64,000 bases of DNA from Eustoma russellianum (taxonomy: Eukaryota; Streptophyta; Magnoliopsida; Gentianales; Gentianaceae): the NCBI GenBank assembly GCA_036186865.1, contig AP025055.1, positions 27,793,177 through 27,857,176 on the forward strand, written 5' to 3'. The notes under the pieces are model-generated. The model was given only the letters and a program-made list of their open reading frames with translations. It had not been told where the DNA came from and did no database searches. Shown piece after piece: positions 1-10,852 of this stretch (positions within the stretch are counted from its first letter, which is position 1; each line of letters begins with the position of its first letter). The translations under genes were made by a program, and so were the position numbers.

Positions 1-1094
1 GAGGTTTTCTCTTGATCCTCCTTTTCCATAAGGATTTGGTGATAACTCTTGAATGCATCGAGAAAATCAAATACCTCATATCCCAAAGTAGAGTCCACCA
101 ACCTGTCAATTTTCGGCAGGGGATAACAGTCCTTTGGGCATGCCTTATTTAGGTCCGTATAATCGACACACATTCTCCATGTCTTGTCGGGTTTGGGAAC
201 CACGACGGGGTCGGTCAACCATATTGGGTACAAGACCTCTGCAATAAACTTCGCTGCAAGGAGTTTTTTGACCTCCTCTGCTATCACCTTATTTCTTTCA
301 GGAGCAAAGTTCCTCTTTTTTTGCATAATGGGCTTAACCTGGGGATTAACATTAAGCCGATGCTTGGCTAAGGCAATTGGGATCCCAGGCATGTCCTCTG
401 TTGTCTATGCAAAAATCACAGCGAATTCCCTCAATAAACTTTGGAGCTGAGCCAACAACTCGGCGGGCATCCACGTTCTGATCTTAATGGTGTTGTCTGG
501 CCGAAGTGGGTCTGGAATGAACTCCTGCACCGCATCATCCGAGTGCATGCGTTCCTCAGCTGGGGGAATCAGGTCATTCAGATTGACCTGCTGGACGGTC
601 CCACTCCCCTGGGCGGCCATGGCATAACAGCTCTGTGCCGCTGGAATATCCCCTTGAAGTGTAACCATCCTGGCTGGTGTGGGAAATTTCATGCTAACAT
701 GCAAGGGAGAAACTACTGCTTCCAAAGCTACTAAGGCTGGTCGGCCTAATAAAATATTATATGCCGACCTCTCCTTGATCACCACAAAGTCCATCCACAA
801 ACAGCGATAAGCCGGAGGCTTTCCAAAGCTGACACTGAGAGTGATTAAGCCAGCTGGCCGAACTGCCGTGCCGGTGAACCCGTATAAAGATGAAGTCACC
901 AGCATCATTAAGGAATCTGTCAAACCTAAATGTTTGTATACGCTGTAGTACATTACATTCACCGCACTTCCGGTATCCACATACACCCTGCGTACTTCCA
1001 CAATGTTGTCTGGAGCCAAGTATATGTACAAGTCTATCACTAGACCCGTGTTATCAGAGTCTAATAGGATAATATCCTCTGGTCCATAGACCAA
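1..1094 (-). pseudogene. gypsy pol fragment: protease and start of RT
   Basis: The frame holds a retropepsin with the active-site motif DTGSAVNVM near 970-990 and the flap/C-terminal motif LGRPAL near 735-750. It then runs into a linker and the RT N-terminus with WRMCVDYTDLNKACPKD (about 115-185). The reading frame is continuous from 1094 to the left edge except for a single TAG at 405-407. Related elements have a tryptophan at this place, so it looks like a TGG-to-TAG change. The protease would mature the polyprotein and the RT would copy the element RNA in cytoplasmic particles. The fragment ends at the window edge before the YxDD active site, so the state of the rest is unknown. Confidence 0.88.
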
Positions 1095-1108
1095 CTCCCG
1101 AGTTAACC

Positions 1109-2424
1109 TTATCTTCTTGGCGGGGGGCCCAGATGAAGTCCTTGACGAACTGAGATCCCCTGGTCTTTCTGAGGGGGCCCTCCCACGATGGTGTATATAA
1201 CGGAGTTGAACTGAGGCTGCACTGCAGCTTCACGTCGACCTCGGTCCTCGTCATCGTCCGACCTGGGACGCCGAGGTGGGGACTCAGGTCGGCACTTATC
1301 TTTCTGGGGACTTTTACGAAGGTCCAAGCGATTATGAAGACGTGAACGTGGGTCATAAAACTGCTTTAGATGCCCTTGCTCAATCAACTTTCGAATCGCC
1401 TGAGCTAGCTGTCGGCAATCCTCTGTGTCGTGGCCGACGTTCCGATGATAGCGGCAATACAACTTTGGATCCCTCTTCTCCCTGGGACCTGCCAGGGGTT
1501 TAGGGTCCGTCCTCAGTCCTCTTTCTCCATTATAGACAAAATTCTATCTTTGGAGGCTAAAAGGGGCAGACATTCCCTGCCTCGTTTACCTCGGCCGCCC
1601 AGGCGATCAAACGCACTGCGTCGATCGTGGTCTTTTCCCTCGCACCAGTCTTCCTTCGAATTGGGCCGGGCTTCTCGCCGAGAACTCTACTCGGCTTCTT
1701 TCTTTAATCGGTTTGCCTCTTCACCTCGGGCAAACTGATGTGCTTTCTCCAGACACTCCCTCAATGATGTAGGCCCTTCTTCAGTCAATTGGGAGAAGAT
1801 GCGGCCTGCTCGGAGGCCATTGATAAAGGCAGCGGCTTTCACCCCTTCATTTCGGTCACTAACCTGCAGCGACTCGTCCGAAAAGCGTTGCATATATTTC
1901 AATACTGATTCCTCAGGACCCTGTCTCAAGGTCATCAAGTGTGACGAATTTTTAATAAAAGGCGCATTGGATACAAATTGAGATTTGAATTTTTGCGCTA
2001 ACTGTCTAAAGGATTCCACTGATTGAGGTGGGAGCTCCTGGAACCATCTCCTGACCTTTCCCCGCAAATACATTGGGAAAGTCTTGCAGCGCAGCGGATC
2101 GGGCACATTTTTCAAACTCGTAGCAGTCTGAAATTGGAAGAGATGATCAGTTGGATCTGAGGTTCCATCATAAGTATCCATCTTAGGCACCTTAAAGTTA
2201 TCCGGTGCCTAGTATTCTGCGATGTCCCACGAGAATGGACTCTCCTGGATTACCCTCATATATTCTGGATTAGGTTCTTCAGGACGGCTCCTTGGCCTAT
2301 GATGGTCCTCAGCCTCCCGGCGTACACTCTTGAAAGATCGGGGCCTTACACCAAGGCGCTGCCTAGGCAAAGGCACCGACTCCACAGTTGGGGCTCTAAC
2401 ACTGTCCCGTCTAGCATCTGCCAT
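1109..2424 (-). pseudogene. gypsy gag, broken
   Basis: The stretch 1687-2190 is the Retrotrans_gag core. It contains YDGTSDPTDHLFQFQ, the tryptophan-centred motif RRWFQELPPQSVESF and the region ending QRFSDESLQV, which forms the particle shell in this family. Downstream, 1109-1462 carries the nucleic-acid-binding end (CRYHRNVGHDTEDC, a modified zinc knuckle). The upstream piece 2209-2424 ends at a TAG just before the core. A second TAG closes the core at 1687, and the zinc-knuckle piece is reached only after further breaks. The copy cannot make a full Gag. Assignment to gag is secure; the true start codon is not determined. Confidence 0.85.
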
Positions 2425-2789
2425 GAACCCTTGGGGTCCATGAGAGGATTGCTGCTAAGTCTTTTCCCTGGGATTGAGAGGGAAAAGATCCTTTTCCATG
2501 TCCTCGGCCTCAGGACGTTTTCCCTTGAGCCCTCCACTACGGCCTCAAACACTTCTAAATTCTCAGCCACGTACTTCATGGCCTTATCCAGTTCTTCAAC
2601 CGTTACTCCGGGTGCCTTTTTTGTACCCAGTTCAGGTCCTCTGGAATCCTGCCCAGGGTGACCAGAATGCGTTTCTTTTCGGCGATGAGGGTTAGGGGAC
2701 TCCCCCAATCCTTTATGTGGTCCTCTCCCCATGAGAGCTGACAAACTAACAGTATGCGTATGAAAACTTGATAAGACGGAGGTTCAAGA

Positions 2790-2808
2790 CCTTCCTCTAG
2801 CGCCAATT
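2790..2808 (-). promoter_or_regulatory. gypsy primer-binding site
   Basis: Immediately inside the LTR, the minus strand reads AATTGGCGCTAGAGGAAGG. The TTGGCGC type of primer-binding site is common in non-chromovirus plant gypsy elements. The priming tRNA was not determined. Confidence 0.6.
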
Positions 2809-3698
2809 TGATGATGTCGGATTTATCACCAAGTAATTAATGTAATCCAGAAGTTACACCGTCAGCCTTCCGTCAGTTGTCCGAAGTAGGTCGTGTCAGA
2901 TGATCTGCATAAGGAACAAGGTCAGAGGACCCGAGATCCATGGTCCCGGGTAATACCCTCCGACGCTCAAGTCAGTTGAGGCCATTTATGGTGAAATTTA
3001 TGTACTGGTGGCAGTAAGTTTATAGAAGTTTTTCTGGTGAACCTGGTAGTTTTCACCGTGGGGAAGATGAGTCAGCGTTGTAGTTTCTGAATTTTCACTT
3101 TCCCTTCTCTCTCCTGTTTTCTGCCTTTTATATGGCTGCCTGAGCCAATGCATGGGCAGGAATCAGAGAACGTGACACGCAAGGAGGTCACAAAGATGAC
3201 TCTTACTTCTGCATGCTCGCCATGTGGCACTGTGCTTGGCTGAGTAGGCTGATTTCTGACACCTGGAAAGGAGTTTTACCTAGCAGGATTACCCAGGGTA
3301 AACTCCTAGAGCCGAGGCCGAGCCTTTAAATGTATCAATGACCAAAAGTGCCTGAAGTGGCCTCGGCCGTGGGGTCTGGTTGCTGAGACGCAAATGGCCG
3401 ACATGATGTCAGCGGCCGACTTTATAAGGCGTAGGCTGACCTGAATTTGATCACATTCAGTCTCATCAAGGTTTGACACCTGAAATGGTTTGCGATTGTC
3501 GGCCTAGAGGGAACTAAGGCCGAGAGGTGTTGTGGCCGAGATGTGTTGAGGCCTTTTGGCCGAGATTACCCAGTCAAGTAATTGAACATGAGTTACGTTG
3601 ACCGTCTGACCTACCGTCAAGTGTTGTCTTTTTCTAAACAGGTCGGATTTTGGCCCACCACGTATCAATAGTGATTTGTTTTCTGTCACATGCTGACA
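2809..3698 (-). repeat. 5' LTR of the gypsy element
   Basis: On the minus strand it starts TGTCAGCATG and ends CATCATCA, directly followed by the primer-binding site. The length is about 890 bp. The partner LTR is outside the window, so the outer boundary at 3698 rests only on the TG...CA ends. Confidence 0.65.
3125..3132 (-). promoter_or_regulatory. TATA box in the gypsy LTR
   Basis: The minus strand reads CCATATAAAAGGCAG, a strong TATA match about 320 bp before the LTR end. It is correctly oriented to transcribe towards gag. Confidence 0.55.
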
Positions 3699-4450
3699 TC
3701 ATACATTCAAGATTTGTTTACACACATATATATTAAGTTTATTTTCCACATATATTTCTGATTTTTTTTTATTTACACTTGTTTTTCTGCTACATGAGAA
3801 TTTAATTGCTGCAAATATATAATGCATAGTGATTGCGTTCATTTACAACATTTTCTTATGAATTCACATCTTTTCTAAAACAATTACAGCCTTTTGCAGT
3901 TTTATAGAGATGGTAATTTTCAACACGACACGCCAAGACGATTCGGATATGCACATGTTCCTCACATATTAGGATCTGGAATTTGCTAGTTTGAATCGGA
4001 ATCAAGCTGAACCTAAAACTAACTCCGAAATATAGGTTTGGCTTCGGGGCGGGTCACGGGTTGACACGTTTGACCCGCGAAGCATTTTATATATAAATTT
4101 TTTACCCTGAAATGTTTTTTTTAAAAAAAAACAGTCACTTCATTATTCAAAAATCTTCGATTCTCTTTTCCTTTTCGTTCCGAGGGGTCAAGAACCCTAG
4201 AAAATGTGCTAGACGAAAATTTTCTGCTCTCAAAAGTATCGTGCTTCTGGGATTTCTTTTCTTTCTATTGAGGCATAAATCTGGCTTCCTTTTCAGTTGC
4301 ATGGTCTCTTAGCTAATGAATGATTTTCTTGCTTTCAGAACTAAGGAGGCTTTGCTCACCCGAGTCAAACGTAAAGGATGTTAGTTTCACTGTGCTTCTT
4401 GTTGGCCGTGACTCATTACATGAACCGGATTAAACAAGATTGTTGGGAGC
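3699..4450. other. Host sequence between elements; possible exon remnant
   Basis: There is no transposon coding sequence. The stretch is AT-rich and joins to 11705 once Copia-A is removed. Around 4330-4340 a pyrimidine-rich tract ends in TTTCAG. It is followed by about 30 codons with no stop (ELRRLCSPESNVKDVSFT at the start, 4341-4435). This could be an exon of a decayed host gene but matches nothing I recognise. The short frame at 4112-4312 has no support. Confidence 0.25.
4446..4450. repeat. Target-site duplication of Copia-A, left copy (GGAGC)
   Basis: GGAGC directly precedes the LTR start TGTTGG and recurs at 11700-11704 directly after the other LTR. Confidence 0.9.
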
Positions 4451-5310
4451 TGTTGGAAAAATATTGTATGAATATGGAAACCAATTATAAACCATCAATT
4501 CGAGACGTAACGGATTGTCACTGTCTTTAAAGCAATTTTGCTCCTACCAAAGAGCAAGGTAGTCTTCAAACAAATGCTTCCCAGGATATAACGGCTATCT
4601 TCCTTTTCTTTGCTCTAGGAGAGGAAGACTGAACTTGCTTGTTGAAGGAAATGATAGAGAAGATAATAGAAGGGAAGAGTGCTGAGAGTTTTTCCTTAGT
4701 TTTTGCAAGAATGAATTGTCTATATTGAAGATACCAAGGTATACAATATATTGACATTGGGGTGTGTTAGAAAGCCTTTTTGAAACATATCTTAGTCTCT
4801 TTTTAACCTCCAATAGCAGTTGTTTACCATTCATAGGCGAAGGGAGATGAACCTTAGACCAAAGGATGCAATTCAAGCTGAACAGTTCTGTCCGTTGGCA
4901 CATCGATCGATCACATCAATCGATCGATGTCACTTTGATCGATCGATGTGATCGATCGAAGTCGAACATAATGCTTCGGCCTTACATCGATCGATGTCAC
5001 ATAAATCGATCGATGTGATCGATCTATGTTGGACCGAAAGCTTCCAGTATTGCAACACACCACATCGATTGATCGACGAATACATTGATCGATCGATGTT
5101 CCTTACATGGATCGATCGAAGTCCTCCAGAACACTTAACTTTATTCCAGTTTTCACTTGGTTCGATCCTGCCTAGACATGGATGGATCCAAGTGACCTAT
5201 TTCAAGTTTAAAGTGTTTATTACATCATTTCAAACTCCCAAACAACAATGCATAAGCTTTATATAAGTTTGGAGCACTTCGAAAGAGTACTTTAACGTAC
5301 TTTTCCAACA
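4451..5310 (-). repeat. 3' LTR of Copia-A
   Basis: The 860-bp LTR aligns with 10853-11699 throughout, with scattered substitutions. Positions 4901-5123 hold a cluster of ATCGATCGAT palindromes (see findings). Confidence 0.93.
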
Positions 5311-5325
5311 ATCCCCCACATGGTC
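5311..5325 (-). promoter_or_regulatory. Polypurine tract of Copia-A
   Basis: The minus strand reads ATGTGGGGGAT immediately before the 3' LTR. This is the expected plus-strand priming site. Confidence 0.7.
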
Positions 5326-5956
5326 CAAACTTATGTACAAACCTTCCAAAACGGTAAACAACTGACTTCTTTACTATCAAATGAAGATAATGTCACTTAA
5401 CGGAGCAGTGACAAACGTCTTGAACTGTTCGGTAGTACAATTTGAAGTTATATAAATGGAAACAGGGTGACAACTGTCTTGAACCACATATTTCACTATT
5501 GTTTATATGAACATACAAACAACATGCCATTATCTAACTTCATACAAGTTCGCGGTTTGGTGCATTAAAGGCCTTGCACCCAATCCCAGAATTCATAAGC
5601 GCTTAGAGAGTTTTCCAGGCCCTCATTGGAAGCGGCCTCACTTCCACACTTATATAGGTGATATTCATCAAGTGTGTACTGCAACACTCCACCATTTATA
5701 ATGGCTATGAATCATCCATTAAAAGAATTAAATTTCACCCTCAAACATGCAGTAAGTACTATCCTCATACATCAACACAGGAAGGGACAAATATGATAGT
5801 ACTTAACAGAACTCTTCTATGACGTGTTTTTACCACATTGAACTCCGTTTGTAGGATCTCTACTAATAGCGAGTTAGGTTCCTGCCATAGAGAGTTCACA
5901 TCCGACGGAACAAGTCCCATTCCTCTCGATGTTTTTAGAACCATTTTTCGGTTCAA
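5326..5956 (-). other. Copia-A 3' untranslated region
   Basis: It lies between the RNase H end and the polypurine tract. No family motif was seen in either strand; the short frames here are not supported. Confidence 0.5.
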
Positions 5957-7364
5957 TTATTTAGTTAATGGATCTGCAAGGTTCAACTCGGTCCTTACGT
6001 ATTCCAAGTTAACCACCCCAGAACTAATCAAGTCACGCACAATGTTGTGCCTCAAACGGATGTGCCAGCTCTTTCTATTGTATATTTTGTTCCTTGCTCG
6101 AGCAATTGCTGCCTGTGAATCACAAAGAATAAACACGGAAGGCATAGGCTTAGTCCACAAAGGAATATCAACAAGTAAATTCCTTAACCATTCCGCCTCT
6201 GAACACGCAAGTTCTAAAGTAACAAATTCTGATTCCATAGTTGATTTAGCTTTACATGTTTGTTTTGAATGTTTCCATGAAATAGCACCACCACCCAAAG
6301 TGAATGCATACCCACTACTGGAGTTTATTTCATCGTTATCTGTGACCCAATTAGCATCACAATAACCTTCTAAAACAGCAGGACTTCTGGTAAAAGTAAG
6401 TCTTAAATCCATAGTTCCCCTTAGATATCTCAATAATCATTTCAATGCATCCCAATGCTCTTTACTAGGACTATGAGTATATCTAGCTAACCGATTTACA
6501 GAATATGCAATATCTAGCCTAGTACCATTCATAAGGTACATGACACTACCAATGATCCTAGCATACTCACATTGAGATATATCATTGCTTTTATTCTTTT
6601 CTAATCTCATAGAAGCATCATATGGAGTGCTAACCGGTTTGACATCAAAGTGGTTGAATTTTCTCAAAATCTTTTCAATATAATGAGATTGAGAAAGCAT
6701 ATACCCCCCACATTTCTCTACCAACCTTAGACCAAGAATTAAATACGCTTTTCCCATATCTTTCATTTCGAAAACAGAAGATAAAAACGACTTAGTACCA
6801 TTTACAACATCAATGTTTGTACCAAAGATTAACAAATCATCTATATATAAGCAAACAATTACTCCATCAATGTTTTCAAATTTGCTATAAGTGCATCTAT
6901 CACTTTCATTTACAACATAACCATTTGTTAACATGGCATTGTCAAACTTTTCATGCCATTGCTTAGGAGCTTGTTTTAAAGCATACAATGATTTTTTCAA
7001 TCTACAAACCTTATGTTCTTGACCCTTAGTAATCATTCCTTCCGGTTGTTTCATGTAAATTTCCTCTTCTAAATCCCTATATAAAAATGCGGTTTTAACA
7101 TCCATTTGATGTATAACTAATTTGTAAATAGATGCTAAAGCCAATAACACCCTAATAGATGTTATCCTAGCAACCGGTGAATACGTATCAAAGAAATATA
7201 TACCTTCCTGTTGGGTGAAACCCTTAGCTACAAGCCTAGCCTTAAACTTATCAATTGTTCCGTCTGCCTTTAGTTTCTTCTTAAAGACCCGCTTACAACT
7301 GATAGGTTTACACCATCTAGGCAAGTCTACGAGCTCCCAAGTATTATTACTAAGTATATAATCA
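5957..7364 (-). pseudogene. Copia-A reverse transcriptase and RNase H
   Basis: The RT runs from 7364 to 6437. It contains the copia start NNTWELVDLP, the ARLVAKGFTQQEG block, MDVKTAFL, LYALKQAPKQWHEKF and the active site CLYIDDLLIFGT. The RNase H region (5957-6433) carries GYCDANW, the catalytic-glutamate region KSTMESEF and LCDSQAAIARARN, ending at LNLADPLTK. A stop separates the two pieces at 6434-6439. A frame appears to continue upstream of 7364, but those residues (acidic DDDGDDDDDD and beyond) come from the inserted LINE and are not RT. Confidence 0.9.
7348..7364. repeat. Target-site duplication of the RTE LINE, left copy
   Basis: The 17 bp TACTAAGTATATAATCA is repeated exactly at 8499-8515 on the other side of the LINE. 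Both copies encode the same copia residues (DYILS). Confidence 0.92.
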
Positions 7365-8498
7365 TCATCATCATCATCACCATCATCATCCGTACCCAGT
7401 ATATCCCGACGACAGCAAAAGCTATCCTTAGGGCCTGGGGAGGATAAGTAGTAGGCATACAATACCTCTATCCCAAAGGATAGAGAATCTGCTTCCAGTG
7501 AGACCCCCAGCTCCATATGTACCTGCGTAAATGACATAATAATAGAAATATGTTGTGCTAGTGTGTTAGTGAGGGAATTCAGGAAATACAAAGAAGATGC
7601 TTTCAATATTAAAATACACATTACGTGTATATGTACATGTAATGCAAAACAACGGTAAAACATAAGCAACATAAGCAACTAAGTGCAAAGTCAACCTAAA
7701 GCGTAGCTAGTGTCTACGCCTATCTATGTCCATGAATATACTCTAAGCTATCCCTATATATGACCTATACATCGTTCACCTTAATCTTATGTCTCCATAA
7801 ACTCCTATCCTGGACCATGTCCTCAGAGAGGTGCAAATCTAGTAAGTCGTGCCTAGTCTGCTCGTCCCAAGTCAGTTTGGGTCTTCCTTTACTCCTGTTC
7901 CCCTCTACAATGAGGCTTTCAATTGCTCTGACCGACGCCGTTGTCTGTCTCCGCTTGACATGCCTAAACCATCTCATTCTTCCCTCTCTTATCTTATCTG
8001 CTATACTAGCAACGCCTAACCTTTCTCGAAACACCTCGTTTCTGATCCGGTCTAACCTTGTATGCCCACACATCCACCTCAACATCTTTATCTCTGCCAC
8101 TTCCGTCTTCTGCAATTGTGTCCTCTTGATGGCCCAGCAATTTGTCCCATATAGCATTGACGGTCACACTGTCACCCTATAAAATTTTCCCTTTAATTTA
8201 ATTAGGAAATTCTTGTCACACAGCACCCCTGAGGCCGCCCTCCATCTACACCAGTCTGCTTGAACTCGATGTGCTACATCATTATCTATGTCGCCATTCT
8301 GCTACACAAATGATCCTAGGTACTTAAACTTACTTACCTGTGGTACCACTTGACCATCGATGGTGAGCTGGCTATCCTCACTGTCTGCTATGCCGCTGAA
8401 GTCGCAATGCAGATACTCAGTCTTAGAACGACTAATCTTTAAGCCTTTTCTCTCTAAAACATCTCTCCACTGCTCTAGTCTCATACTCAGGGTATGTC
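7365..8498 (-). mobile_element. 5'-truncated RTE-type LINE inserted in Copia-A
   Basis: The 1134-bp insert is bounded by perfect 17-bp duplications. On the minus strand it begins inside the RT C-terminal region (RLEQWRDVLERKGLKISRSK) and ends with a short 3' UTR and a GATGAT-type repeat tail at 7365-7390 instead of poly(A). A simple-repeat tail and the C-terminal block LRWMCGHTRLDRIRNE are hallmarks of plant RTE elements. The 5' truncation is the usual outcome of target-primed reverse transcription. Confidence 0.9.
7765..8498 (-). pseudogene. RTE LINE reverse transcriptase, C-terminal part
   Basis: Two pieces of one RT are visible. 8302-8498 has SKTEYLHCDFSG and VSKFKYLGSFV. 7765-8157 has MLYGTNCWAIKRTQLQKTEV, LRWMCGHTRLDRIRNE and RMRWFRHVKRR, and ends before the 3' UTR. 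The catalytic YxDD region lies upstream and was lost by truncation. In-frame stops occur just after the first piece (near 8300) and just before the second (near 8160). The second is a TGA where an arginine would fit. Confidence 0.87.
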
Positions 8499-8515
8499 TA
8501 CTAAGTATATAATCA
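8499..8515. repeat. Target-site duplication of the RTE LINE, right copy
   Basis: Identical 17 bp to 7348-7364. It joins the copia integrase-RT linker on this side. Confidence 0.92.
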
Positions 8516-9500
8516 AGTTCGCTATTAATAGACTCTTTCCAAAACTTAGAGTCTATAGATTTTATAGCTTTTTGATACGTGGTCGGATTATTTTCTAAAA
8601 TGAAAGCAGTTACGAAATCATTCCTAAATGATTTTTCAACTCTTTTCCGTTTGCTTCTTCTAGGTGAAGTATTATCATCATTTGATATTTTACTAGACTC
8701 ACCTGTTTCATAGCCCAAACTAATCATTCACTCTTTCTTCATAGGAAAAATATGCTCAAAAAACTCAGCATTCTTAGATTCATTAATGGAATCATTATCT
8801 ATCGACAAGAATCTATATGCAGCACTATTTTGGGCATAACCTATGAAAACATAATCATTAGTTTTAGGACCTATTTTACTCCTTTTGAAATCCAGAATTC
8901 CAACCTTTGCTAAACACCCCCACACCTTGAAGTAATTCAAGTTAGGTACGTAGCCTTTCCAAAGTTCATAAGGAGTTTTATTTGTCTTCTTATGTGGGAT
9001 TCTATTTAAGATATGACAAGCCAAAAGAATTGCCTCTCCCCACATATTATTAGGTAAACCTGAACTTATAAGTATGGCAGTAATCATATCTTTGAGAGTT
9101 TTATTTTTTCTTTTAGCGACTCCGCTAGATTGAGGAGTGTAAGGTGGTGTGAACTCATGTATAATTTCATTATCTTCAAAGAACTTTCGTAAAGATAATA
9201 CATTATACTCACCACCTCTATCTGTTCTTAACCTTTTGACCTTTCTATCCAGTTGATTTCAACTTCATTCTTATACCTAATGAACATGCTTTCAGATTCA
9301 TCTTTATGAGCCAACAAGTAAACTCTAGTGTATCTAGAAAAGTCGTCAATAAATGTGATATAGTACTTCTTACCACCTTTACTTGTATAGCCTCTAAAGT
9401 CACCAAGATCACTATGTATAAGTTCTAACTTATCAGTTATTCTATCAATAGACTTAAATGACTTCTTATGATATTTTGCTTCACACGCATCAGAAATCAA
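8516..9500 (-). pseudogene. Copia-A integrase, broken
   Basis: 9228-9500 has the first part of the core (ELIHSDLGDFRGYTSKGG, FIDDFSRYTRVYLLAHKDES). A frameshift follows near 9230, after which RTDRGGEY and the glutamate block SGVAKRKN can be read in another frame (9100-9230). 8728-9087 has the core end (GEAILLACHILNRIPHKKT, PYELWKGYVPNLNYFKVWGC). 8516-8727 is the acidic linker towards RT (RRSKRKRVEKSF). At least two frame changes and a stop at 8728 make it non-functional. Confidence 0.88.
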
Positions 9501-9511
9501 GTTGGTGAACT

Positions 9512-10030
9512 TTAATCTTTTAATGTATCCTTATTAACATGTCTTAGTCTAGCATGCCAAATGTCAAGGGAATCAACAACATAAGCAGTACTAGATGCAT
9601 TCTTATTATTCATAATACATACAACATCCAATACAAGTAAGCCTCTCGAGCAATACCCTTTCCCAACAAATTCCTCATTCCTAGAAAGAATAAGCTTATC
9701 AGATTCAAGAACAAGTTTGATATTAGCCTTGTTCAGCAGTACTCTGGAAATAAAGTTCCTACGCATTGCAGGAACGTGTAGCACATTGTTTAACTCTAGT
9801 CTCTTGTCAGAAGTCAACTTGAGGAGCACCTTTCCTTTTCCAAGAACTTTGATACCATGTGCATCTCCCAAGAAGACTTGCTCGCCATCACCTATTTCTT
9901 GATAATCAAAAAATAGATCCTTACTGATGGCAATGTGCTTGGTAGCCTCTGTGTCTACCACCGATTCCAAAGCACCACTGACAAGGTTTACCTCAGATAA
10001 GACGACTGCAGCAATGACTTCTTCATTCTA
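9512..10030 (-). pseudogene. Copia-A protease and GAG-pre-integrase zinc region
   Basis: The protease signature appears as VVDTEATKHIAISKDLFFDY near 9915-9970. The family has D-[ST]-G-A at this place; here the glycine is glutamate, which would ruin the active site. The GAG_pre-integrs motif IWHARLRHVNKDTLKD ends the frame at 9512 in a stop. The frame is continuous with gag upstream except for a TAG at 10028-10030. Confidence 0.85.
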
Positions 10031-10828
10031 TGTTTTCTTCTCCATGAGGTGCACTTGACTGCTAGTCTGGCCTTTCCGCTGGTTGCATTTGGCCGCTCGG
10101 TGGCTGAGTTTTCCACACACCCAGCAGGCTCCTCTGAGTTTCTTCTGTCCTTGTCCCTGCACAATACCTTTTCCATTAGGCTGAGTCTTTTGCCTTTTGG
10201 GTTTGTGCTCCACCACATTGGCTCGAGATTGTCCTTCGTCATGTCCATTGTCATGAAGCTTGTTATTCTCTTCAATCCAGATGTGCTTGATAACTCCATC
10301 CAAGGTCAACTTGGCATCGTCGTGCTTTACTCTCTTCTTGTACTTGCTCCAAGAAGATGGAAGCTTTTCCAGCAAGGAGGCTGCTTGAAAGGTCTCATCA
10401 ACCTTGATGCCTTCTTGCTCCATTTTGTCCACCAATTGTTGATATTGGTGAATCTGATCATTGATTGGTATGCTGTCCACCATTTGGAATTTCAGAACTT
10501 CACTAACCATATACTTTCTTTTGCCAACATCTTCAGAATCATATTTATTCTGAAGTGCTGCCCAAATATCCTTTGCTGACGAGAATCTGACATAAATGTC
10601 AAACAATGAATTGGAGAGGAAGTGCAGAATATGTCCTCTACAAGTTGTGTTGTCAACCTCATATTTGATGCTTTCTGTTTCATCCGAAGGTTTTCATCGT
10701 GTCAACACATATGAAACATAGATCATCTCCAAGAAAAAGAGCACCTTGGCCGCCCACCGTTTGAAGAACTTGCCATCGAATAGCTCCATCTTTGACATGT
10801 CGGGAACTGGTGCTTGTCTAGTTGCCAT
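10028..10828 (-). pseudogene. Copia-A gag
   Basis: The start is MATRQAPVPDMSKMELFDGK at 10828, which fits the copia (UBN2-type) Gag N-terminus. This frame ends at a TGA after about 44 codons. The main body is in another frame at 10028-10606 (RFSSAKDIWAALQNKYDSED, then the zinc knuckle CWVCGKLSHRAAKC at 10080-10135). The family forms the particle shell and binds element RNA. One frameshift and two stops are visible. Confidence 0.87.
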
Positions 10829-10852
10829 ATTCAATCAAAATTGCTTTAAGAT

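Larger units (their letters stand above)
1..3698 (-). mobile_element. Ty3/gypsy retrotransposon, Tat-like, 5' part only
   Basis: Read on the minus strand, the order is LTR (2809-3698), primer-binding site, gag, aspartic protease and the start of reverse transcriptase, which runs off the left edge. PR before RT, the gag core sequence and the RT start (CVDYTDLNKACPKDCYPLPK) fit the Tat group of Ty3/gypsy. The 3' half and the second LTR lie outside the window, so no target duplication can be checked. Several stops in gag and one in pol make this copy inactive. Confidence 0.9.

Noticed and set aside
1..2806. Plus-strand ORFs over the gypsy region
   Set aside because: They are shadows of the minus-strand gag and pol frames.
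4901..5123. CRISPR-like regular repeats of ATCGATCGAT
   Set aside because: Spacing is irregular, the spacers are LTR sequence shared between copies, and the context is a plant retrotransposon LTR.
7365..7678. N-terminal extension of the Copia-A RT frame (acidic DDDGDDDDDD region)
   Set aside because: These codons come from the RTE LINE tail and 3' UTR read in frame by chance; the RT begins at 7364.
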